Assembly (NCBI RefSeq): GCF_036227485.1
Contig: NZ_CP109479.1
Location: 6,944,001 to 7,008,000 of the forward strand
Direction: 5' to 3'
Length of the DNA: 64,000 nucleotides
Source: Streptomyces sp. NBC_01451
GTDB taxonomy: Bacteria; Actinomycetota; Actinomycetes; Streptomycetales; Streptomycetaceae
Of the stretch, positions 53,220 to 62,333 are shown piece by piece. Within the stretch, counting starts at the first letter, position 1; every line of letters starts with the position of its first letter. The position numbers and the translations under genes were made by a program. The notes under the pieces are model-generated. The model was not told where the DNA came from. It was given only the letters and a program-made list of their open reading frames with translations, and did not search any database.

Positions 53220-55604
53220 ATGGAGCCACTTCGTCCCACGGACCCGGAGCGGCTGGGGCCGTACCGTCCTGTCGCGCGACTCGGCGCCGGAGGAATGGGC
53301 GAGGTCTTCCTCGCCAAGGACGACCGGAAACGGACCGTGGCCGTCAAGGTCATCCGTCCGGAGCTCGCCTCGGGCAGGGCCTTCCGTGACCGGTTCCGCC
53401 GCGAGGTCGAAGCGGCGCGGGCGGTGAGCGGCACCTACACGGCGTCCGTCGTGGACGCCGACCCGGACGGTCCCGTCCCCTGGCTGGCCACCACGCACAT
53501 CCTCGGCCCGACCCTGGCCGACGCGATCGAGGCGTACGGGCCACTGCCGCCGAGATCGGTACTGGCCCTCGGCGCCGGACTCGCCGAGGCACTGATCGCC
53601 GTCCACTCCGCGGGGCTGGTGCACCGCGACCTCAAACCGTCCAACGTGCTGCTCTCCGCCGAGGGTCCGCGCGTCATCGACTTCGGCATCGTCCGCGCCA
53701 CCGACGGCTACGAACTCACCCTGTCCGGCGTGCTGCTGGGCTCCCCGCGGTACATGTGCCCGGAGCACGCCACCGGGGACCCGATGGGCCCGGCGGGCGA
53801 CGTGTTCTGCCTCGGCTCGGTGCTGGCCTACGCGGCCACCGGCAAGGCGCCCTTCGACGGCGCGTCGGCGGCCACGCTGCTGTACCAGGTGGTGCACGGT
53901 ACACCGGACCTGACCGGCGTCCAGGAACCGCTGGACACGATCATGCGGCTCTGTCTTGAGAAGTCCCCGGCGGCCCGGCCCAGCCCGGACCGGGTGTCGG
54001 CGGCGTGCGCGCCCGGCGGCGTCGACGCGCTGGACTGGGACGGCTGGCTGCCGGAAGACGTTCTCTCCGGGATAAGACGCCAGGCCGCCGAGCTCATGGA
54101 TCTGGACCTCGGCCTCGACGCGAAGACGGACGTCCTCGCGCGGGAGGCCGCCCCCGCCGCCGTGGCAGCCGCTCCCGGCTCCGGCGGTCTCCGCGTCGAT
54201 CCGCGCCTGGCGGCCGTTCAACGCCTGGTCACGGGAGGCCCGGTCAGCCCTCGGCGCGTCGTCTTCCCGGAACGCCCCGAGTCCGACCGGCCCGGCGAAC
54301 ACCCCGGCCGGCCGCAGCCCGGCCCGACGCACGAGCGGTCCCCGCAGCAGCAGCCGTCCGAGGCGTCGCCCGACCGGGGCTCCCACCGCGCCCCGCGCTC
54401 GTCCCGGTCGGCCGCCCCCTCCCGCCGAACGGTCCTCACGACCGCCGCACTCGCCCTGGGCACCGGCGTCGCAGCCCTCCTGCACGGCTCGAAGGACGAC
54501 GGACCGAGCGGTGCGGCATCGCCGGCCGGACCGGCGCCGGAACCCCTGTGGACGTACCGCAGCGAGCCGCTCGTCCAGGCACCGGCGGTCTTCTACAACG
54601 GCACGACCCTGCTGAAGACCCAGTCCGGCACCATGTTCTGCCTCGGCCTCGCCGACGGCGCCAGTCCCCGCTGGACCTACCGGGGCATCAGCCAGTCGCC
54701 CACCCCGCCCCTGATCGTCTCGGACGTCGTCGTCGCCCTGGGCACCGGCGCGACCGTGCTCGGCGTCGACCCGGTCACGGGCGTGGAGCGGTACTCGCTC
54801 GACTTCGGGGCGGACTTCCGGTTCGACACGCTGCTCGGCGGGGCCGACGGCACGGTCACCATCGTCGGGCTGCGGTTCGACCGCCAGGACAACCCGGACG
54901 GGTCACGGGGGTCGGCCACCTCGACGAACGTCGTCCTCGGTACGAACCTGCGGGCGCGGCTGGCCCAGGTCATCCCCATCAGCCCGCAGGACATCGGCCT
55001 CGACCTGAGACCGTTCATCGATTCCGGCCACTTCGTCTACCTGGACGGGCTGCACCGTCTCACGGCGCGGGGCACCGACGGCCGCGGGAGCGTGCTGTGG
55101 AGCCGACGCATCGCGTCGGACTCGGAGAGCCGGTCGGCCCCGAAGGTGGTGGACGGGACCGTGTTCGCGGCCGACAGCGAACTCGTCGCCGTGGACCTGG
55201 AGACCGGGGCGCTGCGCTGGCGGGTGCGGGAGGAGAAGGGCGGCTTCGCCTCCGTGGCGGTGGCGGGCGGCACGGTCTTCTGCACGACGAGCGACCCGCA
55301 CGGTGTCGAGGCGTTCGACGCCACCGACGGCTCCCGGCGCTGGTTCTGCGAAACCCCCGGGCTGGACCTGGAGAACCCGCTCGTCGCGGGCGGCGACGCG
55401 GTGTTCGTCACGGCCGCGGCCAACAAGGACGGCTTCTACGCGATCGACGCGCGGCGGGGCGAGCTGCTGTGGAACTTCACCGACGGCCGGGACACGGGCA
55501 TCAACGACTGGCAGCTCTCCTGCGACGCCGACGGCGGCACGGACCATCCGCTGATCGCCCAGCACTTCGACAAGGTGTACGCGCTTCCGATGCCTCGGTC
55601 CTGA
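53220..55604 (+). CDS. Ser/Thr protein kinase with extracellular PQQ-like beta-propeller
   Basis: A 794-residue kinase; TGAGGA precedes the ATG closely. Motifs: LGAGGMGEVFLA, Lys43 in VAVKVIR, VHRDLKPSN with Asp137, and DFG at 154-156. A Pro/Arg-rich segment (about 330-400) precedes a helix that begins SRRTVLTTAALALG, resembling a Tat-like twin arginine and likely the single membrane span. The remaining 360 residues repeat propeller blades (PLWTYRSEPL, SPRWTYRG, ALRWRVREE, SRRWFCETP, LLWNFTDG), typical of PQQ/WD40-like enzyme-like sensor domains. It probably senses an extracellular ligand or binding partner. Confidence 0.92.
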   Translation: MEPLRPTDPERLGPYRPVARLGAGGMGEVFLAKDDRKRTVAVKVIRPELASGRAFRDRFRREVEAARAVSGTYTASVVDADPDGPVPWLATTHILGPTLADAIEAYGPLPPRSVLALGAGLAEALIAVHSAGLVHRDLKPSNVLLSAEGPRVIDFGIVRATDGYELTLSGVLLGSPRYMCPEHATGDPMGPAGDVFCLGSVLAYAATGKAPFDGASAATLLYQVVHGTPDLTGVQEPLDTIMRLCLEKSPAARPSPDRVSAACAPGGVDALDWDGWLPEDVLSGIRRQAAELMDLDLGLDAKTDVLAREAAPAAVAAAPGSGGLRVDPRLAAVQRLVTGGPVSPRRVVFPERPESDRPGEHPGRPQPGPTHERSPQQQPSEASPDRGSHRAPRSSRSAAPSRRTVLTTAALALGTGVAALLHGSKDDGPSGAASPAGPAPEPLWTYRSEPLVQAPAVFYNGTTLLKTQSGTMFCLGLADGASPRWTYRGISQSPTPPLIVSDVVVALGTGATVLGVDPVTGVERYSLDFGADFRFDTLLGGADGTVTIVGLRFDRQDNPDGSRGSATSTNVVLGTNLRARLAQVIPISPQDIGLDLRPFIDSGHFVYLDGLHRLTARGTDGRGSVLWSRRIASDSESRSAPKVVDGTVFAADSELVAVDLETGALRWRVREEKGGFASVAVAGGTVFCTTSDPHGVEAFDATDGSRRWFCETPGLDLENPLVAGGDAVFVTAAANKDGFYAIDARRGELLWNFTDGRDTGINDWQLSCDADGGTDHPLIAQHFDKVYALPMPRS

Positions 55605-55674
55605 CGGCATCCGGGAGCCCGTGACCCGTCACTGGGCGATTCGGGCGGCGATCACACGGACGTGGTGGGGCGGC

Positions 55675-55842
55675 TCAGAGCTGCTCCCAGCTGCCGGGGT
55701 CCTCCGCCGGATCGGCGGAGGCGCCGGGAGTGCCCTCCCGGAAGGCCGGCGCCTGGAAGGGGTCGATCTCCGGGGTCGGCGAATCGGTCCTCGCTTGGAA
55801 CGCTGTCGGTTCCGGCGCGGAGAACAGAGAAGTCAGCTCGAT
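55675..55842 (-). CDS. Short protein with apparent ATC start
   Basis: A 55-codon frame ending in TGA at 55675-55677, not found by looking for standard starts. The product begins (I/M)ELTSLFSAPEPTAF and ends DPGSWEQL; it is acidic, Pro-rich and without membrane helices. Third positions are strongly GC as in the neighbours, and the stop is followed by a gap, so it reads as a true coding frame. AGGAG lies exactly 7 nt before the ATC, and no ATG, GTG or TTG exists in frame near it. Either ATC is the start, a G-to-C change destroyed an ATG, or translation begins at CTG two codons later. It lies 37 bp after the tudor-like gene. Confidence 0.55.
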   Translation of the reverse strand: MELTSLFSAPEPTAFQARTDSPTPEIDPFQAPAFREGTPGASADPAEDPGSWEQL

Positions 55843-55879
55843 GGAAGGTCTCCTGATCCTCGATGCGGGGCTGCAGAAC

Positions 55880-56101
55880 TCAGAGAACGGTCAGCTTGGC
55901 GTAGGGACTGATGATCCGTTCCTGACGCCCGCCGAAGTCGACGAGTACTGCGATGCCGTCCTCAACGGTGGTCACCCGGCCGAGGCCGAAGACGTCGTGA
56001 GTGACTCGGTCGCCTACCGCGAACAGCTTGGTAGGAGGTGCCACAGGGGCTTTGAAGGGGCTGGTGGCCAGATGGGCCCGCGTTACCGCTGTCTTTGTCA
56101 T
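55880..56101 (-). CDS. Small tudor-like (PcrA/UvrD C-terminal-type) protein
   Basis: A 73-residue protein with CTGGAG before ATG. The last 45 residues, FAVGDRVTHDVFGLGRVTTV...AVLVDFGGRQERIISPYAKLTVL, match the small beta-barrel at the C terminus of PcrA/UvrD-type helicases and CarD-like proteins. That module contacts RNA polymerase. A standalone version suggests a transcription-linked accessory role, but this is an inference from fold. The ATC-start gene follows 37 bp later and may be co-transcribed. Confidence 0.74.
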   Translation of the reverse strand: MTKTAVTRAHLATSPFKAPVAPPTKLFAVGDRVTHDVFGLGRVTTVEDGIAVLVDFGGRQERIISPYAKLTVL

Positions 56102-56375
56102 TGACTCCAGTATGCTCCGCGCGGGCCTGTCGTGGGCCCGATGGGTACCCCCGACTCTCGCGGACCATGCCCGCGCCCGGTCCGCGCCTACGCGCGCGGG
56201 CCCGGGGGGAAGCCCGCTCGCCGATATGAATCGTGCAGGTCACGCGGGGTGCGAAGGGTGACTGCGAGGCCCTGTGGCGGCCCGTCGGAAGGCCCGGCCC
56301 TACGCGTCATGATCGCGAAGAGTTATGAATCGGTAGCCACTTTCGGCGCCTCGAACGCCATGCCGCGAGCCCCGA

Positions 56376-57077
56376 TCACTCCCGCCCCGACGTACTCACC
56401 GCCAACACGGCCACCACGACGGCCGCGACGAGGAGCGGAATTCCCAGGCCGTGACGGACCACCAGCCACGCGCCGAGCAGGGCACCCACCGCCATCGCCG
56501 CCACCGACGCCGAGCGGCGCGGAGAGTGTCTGCCCGTGCCGCCGGCCGCGCGGGAGTCGGCGGCGAGACCGGTGAGGGTCATCGTCAGGACGGTGGTGGT
56601 CAGGTCGGGGACGCCCAGCCTGCGCACGGTGGCGTTGCGCAGGCCCATGGCGAAGGCCGTGACCGCGATCAGCGTGTAGACGGTGGCCGTCGCGTCCGGC
56701 GCCGCGAAGGCAACCGCCGAGGACACGCCCAGGAACAGCGCCTCGACGGCGAGGGTGACCCGGGCCCACCTCCGGCGCGAGCCGCCGCCCAGCCGCCCCG
56801 CGACGCGCCCTCCGGCCACCGCGCCCACCAGGAACGAACCCAGCGACACCAGGGTGTGCGGTACGGAGAACCCGGGCGCCCCGGCGGCGGCGAAGCCCAG
56901 CACGACGACGTTTCCGGTCATGTTCGCGGTGAAGACGTGGCCGAGCCCGAGATAGCTGACGGCGTCGATCAGTCCGCTGACCACCGTCAGCACCAGCAGA
57001 ACGGCCACCAGACGCAGACCGCGCGACTCGGGATCCCGCGACGACGGCCGGCCCGGCCCGGTTGCCTCTGTGCTCAT
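56376..57077 (-). CDS. YoaK (DUF1275) family membrane protein
   Basis: A 233-residue protein with six hydrophobic segments. Family words: VSGLIDAVSYLGLGHVFTANMTGNVVVLG in helices 1-2 and AFAMGLRNATVRRLGVPDLTTTVLTMTLTGLA in helices 4-5. YoaK proteins are uncharacterised integral membrane proteins, possibly transporters. The ATG of MSTEAT is used; a start 27 nt upstream is possible, and neither has a clear ribosome site. It is isolated, with a strong hairpin upstream. Confidence 0.86.
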   Translation of the reverse strand: MSTEATGPGRPSSRDPESRGLRLVAVLLVLTVVSGLIDAVSYLGLGHVFTANMTGNVVVLGFAAAGAPGFSVPHTLVSLGSFLVGAVAGGRVAGRLGGGSRRRWARVTLAVEALFLGVSSAVAFAAPDATATVYTLIAVTAFAMGLRNATVRRLGVPDLTTTVLTMTLTGLAADSRAAGGTGRHSPRRSASVAAMAVGALLGAWLVVRHGLGIPLLVAAVVVAVLAVSTSGRE

Positions 57078-57138
57078 CGGGTCAGTCCACCACGGGCGTA
57101 CCACGGGGGTGTACGCGGGGACGGGGCGGGATCACGAA

Positions 57139-57175
57139 GGCGCCGGCCCTCCGAGGTGATCGGAGGGCCGGCGCC
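57139..57175 (-). terminator. Perfect 15-bp hairpin
   Basis: Arms 57139-57153 and 57161-57175 pair exactly around AGGTGAT. It lies 38 nt after the stop codon of the SLT-type gene on the minus strand, so it probably ends that transcript; it may also insulate the YoaK gene. Confidence 0.68.
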
Positions 57176-57213
57176 CTGGTGCTGTCGGCCTTTCCGGGAT
57201 TCGCCGGGCCGGC

Positions 57214-57633
57214 TCAGTACCAGTGGTGGACCTGCCAGAAGTTCCAGGCGCCGACGGGGCTGCCGTAGCGGTCGTTCATGTAGTCCAGGCCCCACTTGAT
57301 CTGGGTGGCCGCGCTGGTCCTCCAGTCGGAGCCGGCCGAGGCCATCTTCGAGCCGGGGAGGGCCTGGACCAGGCCGTACGCGCCGGAGGAGGCGTTGGTG
57401 GCGTCGACGTCCCAGCCGCTCTCGTGCTCGACGATCTTGCTGAAGGCGTTGTACTGCGCGTCGTTCGGGATCAGCTTCTGCGCGATCGCCTTGGCGTCGG
57501 ACGCGGAGGCGGTGGTCGCCGCCTGGGCCGGAGCCGCGGCCAGCACCATCCCGGCGGTGGCGGCGGCCACGGCGGCGGTGGTGAGGGCCTTCTTGGGGGA
57601 GGCGATGGTGCGGGCGATACGGGAGACGAACAC
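57214..57633 (-). CDS. Secreted SLT-type lysozyme-like protein
   Basis: A 139-residue exported protein. The GTG start has GAGGAAAAGG upstream and yields a direct signal peptide (KKALTTAAVAAATAGMVLAAAPAQA). The mature part is a small transglycosylase-like fold: FSKIVEHESGWDVDATNASSGAYGLVQALPGSKMA, with the catalytic Glu in VEHESGW, then WGLDYMNDRYGSPVGAWNFW. This is common in actinobacterial secreted SLT or Rpf-like proteins that remodel peptidoglycan. The 155-bp region upstream of the preceding start is free of genes. Confidence 0.87.
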   Translation of the reverse strand: MFVSRIARTIASPKKALTTAAVAAATAGMVLAAAPAQAATTASASDAKAIAQKLIPNDAQYNAFSKIVEHESGWDVDATNASSGAYGLVQALPGSKMASAGSDWRTSAATQIKWGLDYMNDRYGSPVGAWNFWQVHHWY

Positions 57634-57950
57634 GGAGAACCTTTTCCTCGGGGTCAGGACCGTCGCGGGCGGGCCGGTGCCACGTGCTGCGCTTGTTGCG
57701 TGTGTGGCGGTGACATGCGGCGGCGCCGCGACCCGTGAGGGTTCGTCGGCGCCGTGCGACTGCTCCAGAGAAACAAACCCGACGGCCGTCCGCAATCACC
57801 CCTTTTGCTAGTTGTGGTCGTATGTGGGTGTTGAGTGCACTTTGTGACGTGGTTCTCAATGTGCAGGTCAGGGGCGGTTTCTGTGTGGGCATGACATGGG
57901 CTTCGGTCTACTAATCCGCTTCGTAGGTGACATGCGTCCTGTGGGCCGCT

Positions 57951-58790
57951 TCACGCGCCGGGCGCGTCGAAAGTGACCTGGCTCTCGAAGGCGGCCCGCC
58001 GAGTGGCCCGGCGCAGCGCCTTGAGGACGGTCGGGCCGAGGGTGATCGTCAGGACGACGGTGAGGACCGCGCGTCCCAGGTCCCAGCCGAGCGAGGTCGC
58101 CAGGCAGTACGTGACGAAGCGGGCCAGGTTCGCGGGCAGCGGCGCGTCCGGCACGAAGGCGATGTTCGAGGCCAGCTCGCCCATGAAGGGCCAGCCCGCC
58201 AGGTTCATGACCGTCCCGTAGGCGACAGCGGCCAGGAAGCCGTAGCAGGCGAGGAGCAGCAGTTCCGCCCGGCCGCGCAGCCGCTCCCCGCCCGGCAACA
58301 GGCCCGCGCCCATCGTGAACCAGCCCATCGCGAGCATCTGGAACGGCATCCAGGGCCCCACCCCGCCCGTGAGCAGCGCGGACGCGAACATGGTCACCGA
58401 GCCGAGGACGAACCCGAAGCCGGGGCCCAGGACGCGTCCGCTCAGCACCATCAGGAAGAACATCGGCTCCAGACCGGCCGTACCGGCACCGAGCGGGCGC
58501 AGGGCCGCCCCGGCCGCCGCCAGCACGCCGAGCATCGCCACCGCCTTCGGGCCGAGCCCCGACTCGGAGATCGTCGCCGCCACGACCGCGACGAGCAGGA
58601 CGAGCAGCCCGGCGAAGAGCCAGGGCGCGTCCCGCGCGTGCGCGCTGACGGCGGAGGCGGGCGGCGCGAGGAACGGCCAGCCGAAGCCCGCCACCCCCAC
58701 GGCGCCGACCAGGACCAGGGCGGCGGTGGAGCGCGGCCCCAGCCGGACGGTGTGGAGCCTGCCGCGTCCGCCCTTCGCGGGGCCGCTCAT
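57951..58790 (-). CDS. ECF transporter S component (probable cobalamin, CbrT-like)
   Basis: A 279-residue membrane protein with about seven hydrophobic segments. Typical S-component words: GPGFGFVLGSVTMFASALLTGGVGPWMPFQMLAMGWF, where the conserved GP.mPF and Q region sits, and LLACYGFLAAVAYGTVMNL. S components bind the vitamin; the T and A subunits energise transport. It is the last gene of a five-gene operon under a cobalamin riboswitch, so I infer vitamin B12 as substrate. Its ATG overlaps the ATPase stop by 4 bp. Confidence 0.85.
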   Translation of the reverse strand: MSGPAKGGRGRLHTVRLGPRSTAALVLVGAVGVAGFGWPFLAPPASAVSAHARDAPWLFAGLLVLLVAVVAATISESGLGPKAVAMLGVLAAAGAALRPLGAGTAGLEPMFFLMVLSGRVLGPGFGFVLGSVTMFASALLTGGVGPWMPFQMLAMGWFTMGAGLLPGGERLRGRAELLLLACYGFLAAVAYGTVMNLAGWPFMGELASNIAFVPDAPLPANLARFVTYCLATSLGWDLGRAVLTVVLTITLGPTVLKALRRATRRAAFESQVTFDAPGA

Positions 58791-60469
58791 CGCAGGGCCT
58801 CCCGCACCTGGGCGACGGTCAGCCAGCGCTGCGGGGCCAGGATCTTGGTGACCTGCGGCGCGAAGGACGGCGACGCCACGACCACCTCCGCCGTCGGACC
58901 GTCCGCCACCACCTCCCCGCCGGCCAGGATCACCACCCGGTGGGCCAGCTCGGCCGCCAGTTCCACGTCGTGCGTGGCCAGCACGATCGCGTGGCCCTCG
59001 GCCGCCAGCGCGCGCAGGACGGTGACCAGCCGGGCCTTAGCCGCGTAGTCGAGGCCCCGGGTCGGCTCGTCGAGGAGCAGAAGAGGCGGCCGGGCGGTCA
59101 GTACGACGGCCAGCGCGAGCGCCAGCCGCTGCCCCTCGGACAGATCACGCGGGTGCGTGTCGTCCGTGATCCCGGGCAGCAGTTCGGAGACCAGCGCCCG
59201 GCAGCTCCCCGGCCCGGCGCCCGCGTCGGCGTCGGCCGCCGCGCACTCGGCGGCGACCGTGTCGGCGTACAGCAGGTCGCGCGGCTCCTGCGGTACGAGG
59301 CCCACGCGGCGCACGAGGTCCCGGGGCGCCGTCCGGTGCGGCACCGCACCGCCGACCCGCACCGAACCCGCGGCCGGTTCGACGAGCCCGACCAGCGCCC
59401 CCAGCAGCGTGGACTTCCCGGCGCCGTTGCGGCCCATCAGGGCGACCGTCTCACCGCAGGACACGGTGAGGCCGACCCGGCGCAGGGCCTCGACACGGCC
59501 GTGGCGGACGGTGAGGGCGTCGACTTCCGCCGCGTGGGAGTGAGCCGGGGGTGCCGGTGGCGGCGGGGTCCGGCGGAAGCGTCGGCGGGGGGTGGGGAGC
59601 GGTTCAAGTGCGTTTATCTGTACGGGAGTTGGAGTGTGTTCCGGATACGGGCGGTCCGCCAGGCGCTCGCGCAGGTCACCGGCGCTGCGGCGGGCGTCAC
59701 GCACCGTCAGGGGCAGCGGGGACCAGCCGGCCAGGCGGCCGAGGGCGACCACGGGCGGGTACACCGGGGAGGACGCCATCACCTCGGCCGGGGTGCCGAC
59801 GACCGGGGCGGCGCCGGGGGAGGGGAGGAGGACGACGCGGTCGGCGTACTGGACCACCCGTTCCAGGCGGTGCTCGGCCATCAGCACCGTCGTGCCGAGA
59901 TCGTGGACGAGGCGTTGCAGGACCGCGAGGACCTCTTCGGCCGCCGCCGGATCGAGCGCCGACGTCGGCTCGTCGAGGACCAGGACCCTCGGGTGCGGGG
60001 TGAGGACCGAGCCGATCGCGACCCGCTGCCGCTGGCCCCCGGAGAGGGTGGCGATCGGGCGGTCGCGCAGGTCGGCCAGGCCCAGCAGGTCCAGTGTCTC
60101 CTCCACCCGGCGGCGCATCACGTCCGGGGCCAGGCCCAACGACTCCATGCCGTAGGCGAGTTCGTCCTCGACGGTGTCCGTCACGAAGTGGGCGAGCGGA
60201 TCCTGGCCCACCGTGCCGACCACATCGGCGAGTTCACGCGGCTTGTGGGTGCGGGTGTCACGCCCGGCCACCGTCACCCGGCCGCGCAGGGTGCCCCCGG
60301 TGAAGTGCGGGACGAGACCGCTCACGGCGCCCAGAACCGTCGACTTGCCGACGCCCGACGGGCCGACCAGCAGGACGAGTTCACCCTCCGGCACCTCGAA
60401 GTCCACGTGCCGGCAGGCGGGTTCGGCGGTCCCCTCGTAGGTCACGGAGACGTCCTCGAAGCGGATCAC
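58787..60469 (-). CDS. ECF transporter fused ATPase (A-A')
   Basis: A 560-residue protein of two ATP-binding domains. The first has Walker A GPSGVGKST, signature TLSGGQRQR and Walker B VLVLDEPTSALDP. The second has GRNGAGKST, signature DLSEGQRLALALA (LSEGQ in place of LSGGQ) and LLLLDEPTRGLD. The GTG start overlaps the EcfT stop (GTGA). Single-protein A-A' fusions are usual in actinobacterial ECF systems. It energises the S and T proteins of this operon. Long frames upstream of the GTG are not coding. Confidence 0.93.
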   Translation of the reverse strand: MIRFEDVSVTYEGTAEPACRHVDFEVPEGELVLLVGPSGVGKSTVLGAVSGLVPHFTGGTLRGRVTVAGRDTRTHKPRELADVVGTVGQDPLAHFVTDTVEDELAYGMESLGLAPDVMRRRVEETLDLLGLADLRDRPIATLSGGQRQRVAIGSVLTPHPRVLVLDEPTSALDPAAAEEVLAVLQRLVHDLGTTVLMAEHRLERVVQYADRVVLLPSPGAAPVVGTPAEVMASSPVYPPVVALGRLAGWSPLPLTVRDARRSAGDLRERLADRPYPEHTPTPVQINALEPLPTPRRRFRRTPPPPAPPAHSHAAEVDALTVRHGRVEALRRVGLTVSCGETVALMGRNGAGKSTLLGALVGLVEPAAGSVRVGGAVPHRTAPRDLVRRVGLVPQEPRDLLYADTVAAECAAADADAGAGPGSCRALVSELLPGITDDTHPRDLSEGQRLALALAVVLTARPPLLLLDEPTRGLDYAAKARLVTVLRALAAEGHAIVLATHDVELAAELAHRVVILAGGEVVADGPTAEVVVASPSFAPQVTKILAPQRWLTVAQVREALR

Positions 60470-61674
60470 GACGGCTCCCTGGGAGTGATGGAGGTGACGG
60501 GGGCGGTGGGGACACCGGTTCGGTTGTCGGCGGGGGGACTCGGGAGGACGAGGGCCGGGAGGAGCCCCAGCAGCACCGCCGCGGCCGGCCACAGCGGCAG
60601 GGCCGGGGACACCAGCGGTACGACACCGGGGTGCAGCGCATTCGCCGAGCCGGCGGAGCGGACGGAGGCGAGGACCGTCAGCACCGCCACCAGCACCCCC
60701 GATCCCGCGACCAGCCATGCCCGTACACCCCACACGTCCGGCCGGTACCGGGTGCGCGGGGAACGCCGGCCCCCGAGCCACAGTCCGCCCAGCGCCGCCG
60801 CCAGCCCGGCCAGCAGCACCGGCAGCCCGTAGGTGCCGCCCGCCGCCGTCAGCAGCCCGTACGTGCCCGCGCAGACGCCCAGCAGGCCGCCCAGGGTGAG
60901 CGCGCCGGTCGTACGGCGGACGGCGGCCGGGACCTCGGCGGTGCGGCCGTATCCGCGCGCCTCCATCGCCGCCGCCAGCGCGACCGACCGCTCCAACGCG
61001 CCCTCCAGGACCGGGAGTCCGACCTGTAGCAGCCCCCGTACGCCCCGGTCCGGACGGCCGCGCAGCCGACGGGCGGCGCGCAGCCGCTGGACGTCCGCGA
61101 CGAGGTTCGGCGCGAAGGTGAGGGCCACGACGACAGCGACCCCGATCTCGTACAGCGCGCCGGGCAGGGACTTGAGGAGGCGGGCCGGGTTCGCGAGGGC
61201 GTTCGCGGCGCCGACGCAGATCAGCAGCGTGGCCAGCCGCAGACCGTCGTACAGGGCGAACACCAGCCCCTCGGCGGTCACCCGGCCGCCCACGCGCACC
61301 CCCTGCGCCCAGTGGGGGAGGGGGAGTTCGGGGAGCGTGAGAAGGACGTGCGAGCCGGGAACCGGTGAGCCGAGGACGACGGCGAAGACGAGGCGGATGC
61401 CGAGGACGGCCAGGCCGAGCTTGACGAAGGCGGTGTAGGAGCGGGCCCAGGGGGCGTCGGTGCGGTGCGTGGCGACGACGTAGCCGGCCACGGCGACGAG
61501 GAGGCCCAGGAGGAGCGGGTTGGTGGTGCGGGTGGCGGCGGTGCCGAGCCCGAGGGACCAGACCCACCAGGCGCCGGGGTGCACGGGTGAGTCCCGGAAG
61601 GGGTGCGGGGCCGTATCGGTCGGCGGCTCCGCCGCGGGGCGCGACCAGCCCCCACCGGCACGCGGGTTCGTCAC
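60466..61674 (-). CDS. ECF transporter T component
   Basis: A 402-residue membrane protein. EcfT words: NALANPARLLKSLPGALYEIGVAVVVALTFAPNLVADVQRLRAARRLRG and LERSVALAAAMEARGYGR, which give the two Ala-Arg-Gly coupling helices that contact the ATPases. It has about eight hydrophobic segments, more than the usual 5-6, from an extended C terminus (from RRSPRTRYRPDVWGVRAWLV). The GTG start overlaps the previous stop by 4 bp; no strong ribosome site is needed for coupled translation. Confidence 0.92.
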   Translation of the reverse strand: MTNPRAGGGWSRPAAEPPTDTAPHPFRDSPVHPGAWWVWSLGLGTAATRTTNPLLLGLLVAVAGYVVATHRTDAPWARSYTAFVKLGLAVLGIRLVFAVVLGSPVPGSHVLLTLPELPLPHWAQGVRVGGRVTAEGLVFALYDGLRLATLLICVGAANALANPARLLKSLPGALYEIGVAVVVALTFAPNLVADVQRLRAARRLRGRPDRGVRGLLQVGLPVLEGALERSVALAAAMEARGYGRTAEVPAAVRRTTGALTLGGLLGVCAGTYGLLTAAGGTYGLPVLLAGLAAALGGLWLGGRRSPRTRYRPDVWGVRAWLVAGSGVLVAVLTVLASVRSAGSANALHPGVVPLVSPALPLWPAAAVLLGLLPALVLPSPPADNRTGVPTAPVTSITPREPS

Positions 61675-62333
61675 CGTTGTTCCGGCGGAGCGCTCGGCCT
61701 GCGGCGCCGGCTCTGCCAGGTCGCGGCCCCGCCGAGCGCCGCCACGGCCGCGATCCCCGCGAGCAGGCCGACGGAGGGGCCACTGTCCGGGTCGGCGGCG
61801 CTGTCGGCGGGCTTGTTCGCACCCACCGCACCCACCGCCTCGCCGCATCCCGTGCGCGGATAGCCGGAGATCGCGCACAGCAGCGCGCCGGTGTCGTAGC
61901 GCAGGGGTTTGGCGACCGAGGCGAGGGCGTCCGCCGTGGTCGCGTCGGGGGACACGCGGGCGCACGCCGTGCGCGTCGCGGGCGGACGTTCGCCGGACGG
62001 CGCGTCGGCGGACGTACCGAAGTCGATGACCAGCGCCACCCGCTTCCGGCCCTCCCGCGCGGGCGTCCTGGCGCAGACGACCGAGAACACGGCGTCGGCG
62101 CGCGGCCGGGCGGCGCTCCGCGAGTCCGGGCTCACGGCGAACCGGAAACCCTGCACGTCACCGTCGGAGGGCCGGGCGGTCGACGGCCCCTGCGTGGCGT
62201 ACGTCCACGAGCCGCCGTCGCGCTCCCAGAAGGACCAGTAGCGGTAGCCGGTGGCCTGGGCCCGCCCGGCGCCCGCCCAGAGGCAGAGGAGGAGTGCGGC
62301 CAGCAGGGGCGGGAGCGCGCGGCGCCGGATCAC
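61671..62333 (-). CDS. Secreted, membrane-anchored DUF4430-like protein (beta-domain of a B12-capture pair)
   Basis: A 220-residue exported protein whose GTG overlaps the previous stop by 4 bp. A signal peptide (LPPLLAALLLCLWAGAGRA) is followed by GYRYWSFWERDGGSWTYATQ and DGDVQGFRFAVSP. This W-x-Y ... GD-V-x-G/W pattern resembles the DUF4430 beta-domain that closes over cobalamin in intrinsic factor and transcobalamin. A middle Cys-containing region follows, then one C-terminal helix (VGLLAGIAAVAALGGAATW) and RRRR. It probably stands on the cell surface beside the neighbouring alpha-barrel protein. The similarity is a by-eye inference. Confidence 0.72.
   Translation of the reverse strand: MIRRRALPPLLAALLLCLWAGAGRAQATGYRYWSFWERDGGSWTYATQGPSTARPSDGDVQGFRFAVSPDSRSAARPRADAVFSVVCARTPAREGRKRVALVIDFGTSADAPSGERPPATRTACARVSPDATTADALASVAKPLRYDTGALLCAISGYPRTGCGEAVGAVGANKPADSAADPDSGPSVGLLAGIAAVAALGGAATWQSRRRRPSAPPEQR

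Noticed and set aside
55730..56104. Plus-strand frame after the third kinase
   Set aside because: It is antisense to the tudor-like gene and to the ATC-start frame and has no recognisable domain or ribosome site.
57634..57950. c-di-AMP (ydaO) riboswitch before the secreted SLT-type gene, as known for some Rpf genes
   Set aside because: I could not find the conserved ydaO blocks on the minus strand.
60470..61831. In-frame upstream extension of the ECF ATPase
   Set aside because: The extension is Arg/Pro-rich shadow sequence over the EcfT gene; GTG at 60469 has a ribosome site and begins directly at the ATPase fold.
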